A stretch of 64,000 nt of DNA, taken from contig JAHQRK010000012.1 in NCBI GenBank assembly GCA_019828595.1, positions 248,001 through 312,000 of the forward strand. Reading direction: 5' to 3'. Under the pieces are notes generated by a model that saw only the letters and a program-made list of their open reading frames with translations, ran no database searches and had not been told where the DNA came from. Within the stretch, counting starts at the first letter, position 1. Each line of letters begins with the position of its first letter. Of this stretch, positions 56,233 through 64,000 are shown one piece after another. The stretch is from Aphanomyces cochlioides. Taxonomy: Eukaryota > Oomycota > Saprolegniomycetes > Saprolegniales > Verrucalvaceae. Made by a program: the position numbers and the translations under genes.

Positions 56233-58282
56233 TTACTTTGACTTGAGTGTTTCCTTGAGAATAGTTTCAATATCTTGGAGACTACTGACGAGCAGACCCT
56301 TGAGGTCTGGCAAATCCTTGCGATAACTTGCAAGTTGGAAGAGAGAACCTTGGTTTTCAATACCATAACCAATACCGTAGCAGTCTTCATTGACAGGACC
56401 GAAGCTTCCACCGTCTAAGTTGGGACTCGACAACGTACTCGTGGACAAGATGATACGGTTCATGATCGCAGCAGATGGCAAATTGAAGAGCTCTGGCAAT
56501 TCTTGGCCTTGAATCGTCGCCATCATTCGTAAACCGAACAAATGGCGATCACAGCCTTGTCCCATGACGCCGTTCTTGGTCAATTCACTGTGTTTCTTCA
56601 CGGCAGTTCGCAATGCAGCTGCTTTTTCGGCAGACGAACTTTGCTTGGATTCCATTTGCTGGCAGAATTGGACGGCTTCATTGGTACACGAACGAACAGT
56701 TTCCGTTCGTCCGTGCTTGAAAGCAGCAGTGCTCGCACTTTCATAAGTCGAAACAAATCCTTGATGCAAGCGATAATGCGCCAACTGGATTGTCATTTGC
56801 ATAACGCCATCCGTGCCAATTCCGTATTGAGCACCAATTTGTCGAGTAACTGGCGACTCAGCGACTTCAATTAACAGTCGTGCAGTCCATTCGTCGAAAG
56901 CCTTCTTAGCGTTTTTCAAAGTTTGCTTGAGTTCGTCATTCAATTCCCACGACAGAGGGGTGATGGACGCTTTGCCGCTAGGAAGAGCGCCGTGTTTAAC
57001 GCTATCAGTGTACCTACGATTGAAATGAGCCAAAATAGGCAGAATATCGAGCACATACATTTCGTTCAAGTATCGAAGAACAGCAACACCATCGCCCCAG
57101 GAGTGCTCAAAGTTAACCGATGCTTTCCCGTTGCGAGCAATAATCAATTGGAAGCTCTTATCAAACCAGTGGTTGCTGCCATCGCCATGCAAGAAGGTTC
57201 GGGAAACTTCAGCTGCTGTTTCAGGAGACTTTGATTCTAAGGAAACCTAAAACCAGATCATATCGATCGACTTCAGAGTCAATTTACCACAAAGAGTGCG
57301 CTATCAATATCGTTGATGTTGGCAGCGTTGCGTTGCGACTGAATCAATTTTGTCCGGGTCTTGGCCCATTCATCACGATTTACAGTCGTGAACAAACCGA
57401 CACCCAACTCATTTTCCAAAGGTTGCGCCAAGATGGCGTCGATATTGGCCAAAATATCAGCGTCAGGGACTGCGCCACCGTTTTGGTCAAGAACATCGAA
57501 TTTGTAAAACTTGGATCCATATTGCACAACGACATGCTTCGAATCAGGGTACAATTGAAGCTTGTCTTGGCCAACTTGAGGCACACGAGTCGAATGGAAC
57601 AAGTTTTTGTACTGACTCATGTCCAAAGGATAGGCACCAAATGCCGCCGCACCATAAAATGAGATGGACTCGGGTAAAAATTTGCAAAACGTGTTGAAAG
57701 CCGCCGTCTTGGAGTAGTTTGGCTTGGTATGGAAAATATCAGGCTCCAACTTGAGATCACGAAGGGTGCGGAAGACGCGCACCGACGAAGCAATCAATGA
57801 AGCAGCGCGTTGGTTTTGGGTATTCTTTTCAGGAAGTGGGTCATCTTTGATTTTAATCTATGAAATTGTTGTATGAGCCCGTGGAAAATTTCGCTGCAGC
57901 ATACCTGGGGGTTCACATTGATGACGATGGGTGATCGATCTTGGACATACATGTCAAACCACCACTTGTTAATGTAGCTCGTCTCGGGGGCTGCATTGTC
58001 GCGTTCAACCAATGCAGCGTGTAATTCCGGGCCTCCTTGCTTACGGAATTTCTCGACAGCGCGCTTGGTATCTTCAAATTCACTCGGAGAGACCACCGGC
58101 TGGACTGCAAGAAGATAGCGATTCAGCGTGTCATCCAGCTTGGGAATCGGCAAACGTGTGAGAGACTTCTGGAAGTGGTAGGTGGGGATGATTGTTTCTT
58201 GAACGTAGCCACTTGGACGATGCACCACGCTGAAGCAACGACGAGAATGGCTCAGAGTGTTAAACTGCCGTGGAAGCACCAT
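56233..58282 (-). CDS. CPT2: Carnitine O-palmitoyltransferase 2-like (mitochondrial)
   Basis: Predicted 653 aa from three exons: 57905-58282, 57288-57857 and 56233-57246 (introns 47 and 41 nt). The N-terminus (MVLPRQFNTLSHSRRCFSVV) is Arg/Ser-rich like a presequence. The choline/carnitine acyltransferase fold begins LTRLPIPKLDDTLNRYL. WFDKSFQLIIARNGKASVNF precedes the catalytic His (~364) in EHSWGDGVAVLRYLNE, closest to the CPT2 form of this motif. Near the C-terminus GIGYGI is the usual substrate-site region. The length matches CPT2 (~650 aa). It would regenerate acyl-CoA from acylcarnitine in the mitochondrial matrix for beta-oxidation. Confidence 0.88.
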
Positions 58283-59898
58283 GGATTGACGTGGCCAAAA
58301 AAAATCTGGGGACAGACTCGAAGATCTTTCAGAGAAAAATTAAAACAGAGAAAAAAGAATATTTTTCATTTTTAAATTGTCAATTTCAGTCAAATTTGTA
58401 TTTTCGACCAAAAATCAAATACATTTCCAAATCGATTTGACCATACTGAAGCCAAGTTATACCGAATATTGGCCAAATTAATTGCAAGTGTGTTTGGGGG
58501 TGTTAGGGTGTGTTTTGCGTGAATTAGTTAAATACTCGATTCTGATTGGCTGCGAGGTTGGGAAATCGATTTAAAAAATCGATAGCCCATTTCACTATAT
58601 ATTTAGAATGAATCTCACAATATTCATATTGTATTAATACTTCGAAGTATACTAGACAAAACAGCGAAAAAATAAATTCTTCCACATGTGTCGGAATGTG
58701 TTGACAAATCAACGTTGTTGACTCGACAGGAGTTCAAGTTGTAACAAAAACCAACATAACTTGCTGTGAAAGTGTATAATTCATGCACTTCAGGTCTCAT
58801 TTGGCGCGAGTTAATAGCTCACACTTCATGATGGAATGACAAGAAGAAATAAATATTTGATTCAAGCAGCATGATGTATCAACATTTAGTACTTCTGAAG
58901 TACTCATGCTTGTGGCATTCTTTTATTTATATCGCCTAAGTGCCTCTCTAATTAAGCCCTCCTCTCTCCCTTTGTCACTTGCTATGGTTGTATCATAAGA
59001 AGGGAAGGGCGAGAGAAAGCTATCAGAGGTCAAGTTGAACAAGGATTTTCATGACAATTTAGGCTCAATGGTTTTGTGAAGCAATATTCGATGAAATGCT
59101 ACTGCGTTGTACCGACTGGATAGATTAGGTACTTCTCGAATGACGTTGCCGTCTTTCCTATTTATAGTGGTTTCTTCACAACTGCCCAACCTCGCATCCG
59201 CAACCAAGGGATGAGTTCATCCACGCCCTTAAATACCTCCTAGCGAATGAATAGTTGGCGTGTAAGCTAGCACAATATGACCCGCGGGTTGCCCCGGGTA
59301 CGTTGGAATACACTCAGGGGCTTTGAATCACAATATCACCAAAAGGAAATGAACGAAATTCTTGCAAGAAGACCATGGAGTTTCGTGGCGAGCCTTGGCG
59401 CAGGTATCGCATAAAATGGTGTTCAATCCACGTTGACTGCCTTGGAGCTTGCCACGAGATCCTCTCTGACTGCAAAGTAACACAAGCCACATTGGCCATT
59501 TTATGTGATGAACATTAAGTAGGCTATTAATAATTGACCAATCGCCATGCATAATCTTAACAATAGGAATTTCTATTGGCTATAGTACTTGTCGATCAGC
59601 CAATCATGTACTATCAATGTTCTCTTCTCTGGTACCTTCTTTTTATAGCGACAAGTGTATCGTCATGTTGTCCTCCACCATAAGAATAGTCCGACAGACT
59701 TTCAATTAAATGTGCATGGCTGCGTCCATCTTGTACACTCATTTCCGCCTCTAGATCTGTGCTCTTCTTGCCTGTCATCTCAGTCTCGAAGGCATGTGAA
59801 CTCCATGTTTACAAATCCGGTTACAATTATCCGGAAAATTTGATGCGCCTCGAGCAACATCAAACCAACACTCGAAAACATTACAGTGTCGAGCGAGG
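58283..59898. other. Intergenic, no gene seen
   Basis: About 1.6 kb of AT-rich DNA upstream of CPT2 (-) and of the ORF at 59899 (+). It contains two near-palindromes, ATACTTCGAAGTAT (58637-58650) and AGTACTTCTGAAGTACT (58888-58904), related to the one at 40552. No convincing ORF, tRNA or rRNA was seen. Confidence 0.5.
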
Positions 59899-60204
59899 AT
59901 GACGAAGAGCGTGAACCCAGTCACAGCGGCGACTGCCACTGCGACTGTGCTCTTGGGTAAGTTTGGTCAGTTGGCTTATCGCCAAGAGGTTGTCGTGGAT
60001 AAGACCAATCCCTTCATTGGATATTTCCAGAAGGCACTCCAATCACCCAAGAACGAACGTCCTGTGGGTCATCGTTTCGACTGGGCTTCAAGCAACAATC
60101 GTCTATCTTCTCGCGTCAACGAAGCTCTCGACTCAATTGCGTATCCCAATGCGTCGATGAACCGTAATTCTCATAACCAAGCTTTTAAGCTTGACCGCAT
60201 CTAG
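59899..60204 (+). CDS. Unknown small protein (101 aa)
   Basis: An ORF from ATG 59899 to TAG 60204. It opens MTKSVNPVTAATATATVLLG (Ala/Thr-rich, mildly hydrophobic), then KTNPFIGYFQKALQSP and a polar C-terminus. I do not recognise a family. It lies 44 nt upstream of the kinase ATG on the same strand, so it could be a separate tight gene or an upstream ORF on the kinase mRNA. A consensus donor (GTAAGT at 59956) within it could also make part of it a kinase 5' exon, but the implied intron (~250 nt) would be unusually long for this genome. Confidence 0.5.
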   Translation: MTKSVNPVTAATATATVLLGKFGQLAYRQEVVVDKTNPFIGYFQKALQSPKNERPVGHRFDWASSNNRLSSRVNEALDSIAYPNASMNRNSHNQAFKLDRI

Positions 60205-60248
60205 GCTTGGGCGGTGCAAGCGCACTTGTGTCGGCGACCCTGGCTGAC

Positions 60249-61512
60249 ATGACCAGTATCCCATCGCGATACCAGAGCCACTTCAAAGAGCTCAAGATAC
60301 TTGGGCGGGGTGGCCAAGGCAAAGTGTTTGAAGTTCAAAATGTCATTGACGGGGCCCGCTATGCCGTGAAAAAGATTGAACTGCAGGAAGGAGGAAACCG
60401 TCTCAAGCAGGTGGTTGCTGATCTTGTCGCTCGAATGTTCACTCGATAGCAGGCCCTGCGTGAAGTCCAAGTGATGGCCAGCCTCCCACACCACAGAAAC
60501 ATTGTCCGCTACTTTGGATCTTGGATTGAAACCAGCGAAGAGCCCCAAGACTCGCTAGCTGATTCAGGGGAGGATTCAGATGGCAACTTGTCATCATACA
60601 ACTCGTTCGTGCCGAGTTTTTCCACATGCGGCATTGCTTTTGAAAGCAATTCAAATCAAGACGAGGAATCCATCTCTTCGACATCAACAGCGACTTTGCC
60701 TTTGAAATCTTCGACCAATATATCTCACACGTTGTTTATCCAAGTAAGCAATGCTCTTTGAGTCTCTGGGCTCAATGTCCACAGATGGAACTGTGTGAAC
60801 AATTGCGGAGCCACGCGATCCTCAATAACCTGACGTCGTGGATGCGTATCACTGGTGCCGAGCGCATCACGTCGTCGTTCCTTCACGAGAAAGCAATGCG
60901 CTTCTTCAAAGACATTGTCCGTGGCGTACAACATCTCCATGAACACGGAATCATCCACCGCGATATTAAACCCGACAACATTTTCATGAGCCATGGCGTT
61001 GCCAAAGTTGGCGATTTTGGTTTGTCCACCACCATATCCAACGAACCTTGGTGCATGCCAACTCAAGCCACCGATTCTTCGCATACGACTCAAGTGGGAA
61101 CGTTTTTGTACGCCTCACCCGAGCAAGTCAGTTCTGACCAAGCGAAAACTAGCTATTCGGAAAAGGTACCTTGAGCCTAAAACCTCAGGGAAGTGACACT
61201 CCATATTGTAGTCGGACATTTTCGGGCTTGGGCTGATTCTCCTTGAACTCTGCTCGCATTTCACCACAGCCATGGAAAGAGTCCAAGTGTTAACAAGTGC
61301 ACGCCATGGTGTACTTCCAACGACAATCTTTTCCAAGGAGATGGCCTTGGTGAGCTCAATGACAGCACTGAACCCACTCGACCGGTACGCTCTCCCTAAT
61401 TACGTAGTCAAATATTTACCGAATCAATTCTAGCCCATCAGCAGAGCAAGTGCTGAGACTGCTGAGCCCTGTTAATTCCAGCCACGTCAAGTATTCGCAA
61501 AGATTACTGTAG
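60249..61512 (+). CDS. eIF2-alpha kinase-like protein kinase
   Basis: Predicted 362 aa from five exons: 60249-60410, 60450-60743, 60785-61165, 61212-61384 and 61434-61512 (introns 39, 41, 46 and 49 nt). Glycine loop LGRGGQGKVFEV, lysines in AVKKIEL (41-42), HRNIVRYFGSWIE as in PEK/GCN2/HRI kinases, an acidic Ser-rich insert (~80-140), then LFIQMELCE. HRDIKPDN (Asp ~212), DFGLST (Asp ~229), GTFLYASPEQ and DIFGLGLILLEL follow. The insert between lobes and the IQMELCE/YASPEQ signatures mark the eIF2-alpha kinase family, which lowers translation under stress. Almost nothing precedes or follows the catalytic domain, so no sensor domain is visible. The upstream frame lacks another ATG. Confidence 0.82.
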
Positions 61513-61563
61513 GCAACTTCAAAGCGGTTTGGAGTAATATCCCATGTATTATCATGAGCATGC

Positions 61564-63628
61564 CTATTCTTCTTCCCTTGCTCTCTTCTTCCACAGATGG
61601 GCCATTTGGAGGAGTTTGAGATTTGACTGCGACTTCTCTTCGTCTGGGAAAATATAGTCTGTAAATTGTTCCATGCCCAACTCTGACTATACACAAGAAT
61701 TAAACAAATATCGTTGGGAAAAATACGCACCCCATCATCAGCATAGGCCATGCGCTCTTTTTGAACTTTTCGAGGCAGCATTTTTTGAGCTTTTTGGACA
61801 TTGGCATCGTTGTCAGGTAGAGTTTCTTCGTAAGCAATCCAAGCTTCAATGAGTTGTAATCGGTCTTCCTTCTTTTCTTCTTCCTTGAGACAGGTCGATG
61901 CACGATCAAACACGTCTCGAGCCGTTGTTGCATCGAAATGTGTGCCCTCGAATTGGGCAAAGCTAATCCACACCTATACCAATTCAATACTTGATGGATA
62001 CAGAAAAGGCTTACCTTGACGTGTTTTGTTCGTTCCAATAATCGCTCATACAGTTCGCGTGTCTTGTCCAATTCTTCGTTTTCAATTTCAAAATCAATAT
62101 AAGATTTCCACATCATTTCTGGTTTGTCAAGGACAGATTGTTGAATCGCCAACTCATAGACGGCTCGTGCGCGAGCGGTCTCGCCCACGCTATTTTCCAA
62201 ATCGGCATACTGTTTCCATGCAAGGCAATTATGAGGTGTAAATACGAGCCATTTTTCGTACAGTGTTCGGCATCTATCAACTTCACCCATCATAAGTTCC
62301 ATAGCAATGTAGCTTCGATATAGCTTCTGCGTTGGGCATCGTCCAAGCGCTTCTCCCAAGATTAGTCGGGCTGCTTTGACATCCTTGCCGCGAATAAGAA
62401 ACTTGGCGTAAAGAATCCATATTTTTGAAAATGTAAACACTGAGTGAGGAATGATGGCCAAGCATTGTTGGTACACCTGCTTAGCATCTTCCCTTGATTC
62501 GGCGACAAGCTCCATGAAGACAGCATACTTGATCCAGATGTATATATAGCGACGCCAAAATGTTTTTTCTTGTACGGGAGGAACCTTGGCAATTGCTCGC
62601 TCGTAGATTTCACGAGTAAGGCTTTCATTTCCTTCGGATTCCTCCAACTGAATGTATTCGAACCAAGTGTCGTAGTCCATTGGATTTGCCGCTACTTGTT
62701 GCTCATAATGCACACGCCGCTTGGCAATGACAACTTCCTCGATGCGCTTGCGATCGCCATGCTGTTTCTCAAAGTTTATAAAGGCATTGTAAAGATTGAC
62801 AGCTTCTTCTTTTGGCAAGGTGTCCAATGCGTACTTGTAAATAGCGCGCGCACGCTCGAATTCTTTGCAGCGTTCTTCGAATGCAGCGAATGCAATATAG
62901 GTCTTTTCACTTCGTTCGTCAGGACGCAGCTCGACCAAGGCACGCTCATAAACTGAGCGAGCTCGAGCTAACTCATTTCCTTTTTCTTCCCACGCAGCGT
63001 ATTTGAGATATGCTCTTTCGGCTACGTGGCACATGATATATCTTTCATAGATAGCCCTTGCTCGCTCTTTGTCTTTTGCACGAACTTCCAATTTAATGTA
63101 AGAATACCAGGCTTGATCATCAGGTTGCCAGTCCATCCATCGTTCAAAAATTGCTCGCGCAGCATCCAAGTTGCCGACCATCTCTTCCATGAAGGCATAC
63201 TTGTACCAAAACTGCGACACCCGAGGCAACAAGCTAACCGCTCGATCCCATACATTTCGTGCATGGTTGATAAATTTGTGTTTCATCTCCATCTCGGCAT
63301 ATTTGAGCCATAACGAATGATTCTTGTAATCAACGTCAATGGCACGCTCAAAGACAGATCGAGCACGCGCAAATTCGTGCTGTGTTTCTTCCCACTGAGC
63401 ATATTTGATCCACGTTCCTATGTGATGTCTCTGACGTCGGATTTCAGTCTCAAACGTTTTCCGCTTGCTCATGCGGTATTCCTCGAGTTCTTCCACATCA
63501 GTAATTCTTCGTCGAGACGGCTTGACTGCTTCTTCTTTGCGTTCTTGAGCTTCACGGAGAATTTGCTCAGCTGTAATTTGAATTGGCGCTGGGGCCCGGT
63601 TCTTCACTGCGGCTTTCTTGACGCTCAT
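61564..63628 (-). CDS. CLF1: Crooked-neck/CLF1 pre-mRNA splicing factor (HAT repeats)
   Basis: Predicted 659 aa from three exons: 62015-63628, 61731-61973 and 61564-61686 (introns 41 and 44 nt). The N-terminus reads [20 protein letters not shown], then [19 protein letters not shown], as in CRNKL1/Clf1/Syf3. Tandem half-a-TPR (HAT) repeats fill the rest (for example [40 protein letters not shown]). The C-terminus ([25 protein letters not shown]) also matches the family. It is a scaffold of the Prp19-associated spliceosome. Length is close to the usual 680-700 aa. Its stop lies only 51 bp from the kinase stop, convergently. Confidence 0.93.
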
Positions 63629-64000
63629 CTTTCTCGGGACCGCAAAACCAATTTTGTTGTGGGGAAAAACCTGTCAAAATAAATAATCGAATCCCAATAC
63701 AAAAAATTCTCGAAAATAAATTATTGCAGTAAGCAACGAGCTTATTGCAATAAAAACAAGTAACCAATAGATGAATGAAACTGGACTTGCTGTCAGCACC
63801 ATGGCTTGCGTCATTTATACTAACGTAGAGTTTCTCCACAATGGAGTGTAAGTCGAGCTCTGTTGCCAAAACTATACCAGCCCCATCAGGGGTTGTTGCT
63901 GAATACATGAAGAATTTCATGAGCATCAAATTTGTCACCATATTGAAAGTTCATATTTCGACAAAAATAGCTCATTGAAATGAGTGGCTGTTGAGAACGA
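63629..64000. other. Upstream region of CLF1, no gene seen
   Basis: AT-rich sequence containing the CLF1 5' region. Open frames here are short and show no recognisable content. Confidence 0.5.

Overview
The window is eukaryotic nuclear DNA. The unique genes have very short introns (about 36-56 nt, GT-AG, plus one probable GC-AG). They encode typical eukaryotic proteins: Misato, a cyclin, PIG-H, CEP70, NAA60, an organellar RadA, CPT2, an eIF2-alpha-type kinase and Crooked-neck/CLF1. Packed genes, tiny introns, a bacterial-type RadA with a presequence, a CEP70 homologue and PIF/Harbinger plus LINE elements fit an oomycete-like stramenopile best, perhaps a saprolegnialean. That assignment is inference.

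Region 1 (1-40187) is almost entirely one LINE family inserted into itself. The complete element is about 7.38 kb: a 5' UTR of about 60 nt, ORF1 (1012 aa, unknown charged protein), ORF2 (1351 aa: APE-type endonuclease, reverse transcriptase, C-terminal CCHC finger) and a 146-nt 3' UTR that ends in a small hairpin rather than poly(A). A tandem array of 3' fragments (1-4926, about 907/908-bp units) leads into a minus-strand host element. That host is split by element I (8630-16010, both ORFs intact), element II (17993-25371, broken ORFs) and element III (26892-34269, ORF2 intact, ORF1 broken). Two 5'-truncated insertions also lie in it: IV (34805-36665, minus) and V (37851-38322, plus). Target-site duplications of 14-17 bp can be read for I, III, IV and V, which fixes the nesting order locally. 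All six 3' junctions that can be defined share a CC at the element end and the target.

Region 2 (40188-44931) is repeat-rich and lacks host genes. It holds a PIF/Harbinger DNA transposon (40615-43136, TTA target duplication) with a frameshifted Myb/SANT-like gene and a frameshifted DDE transposase gene. It also holds a foldback element (about 44004-44763) with two 236-bp inverted arms around a loop of degenerate repeats of about 21 bp.

Region 3 (44932-64000) is ordinary gene-dense euchromatin: Misato (-), A/B/E-type cyclin (-), PIG-H (+), CEP70 (+), NAA60 (-), RadA (+), CPT2 (-), a 101-aa unknown (+), eIF2-alpha-like kinase (+) and CLF1 (-). These are housekeeping genes with no shared pathway. 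The sharp boundary between the self-nested LINE block and this gene-rich stretch is the main architectural feature. Gene models were spliced by eye from reading frame, splice sites and remembered family similarity.
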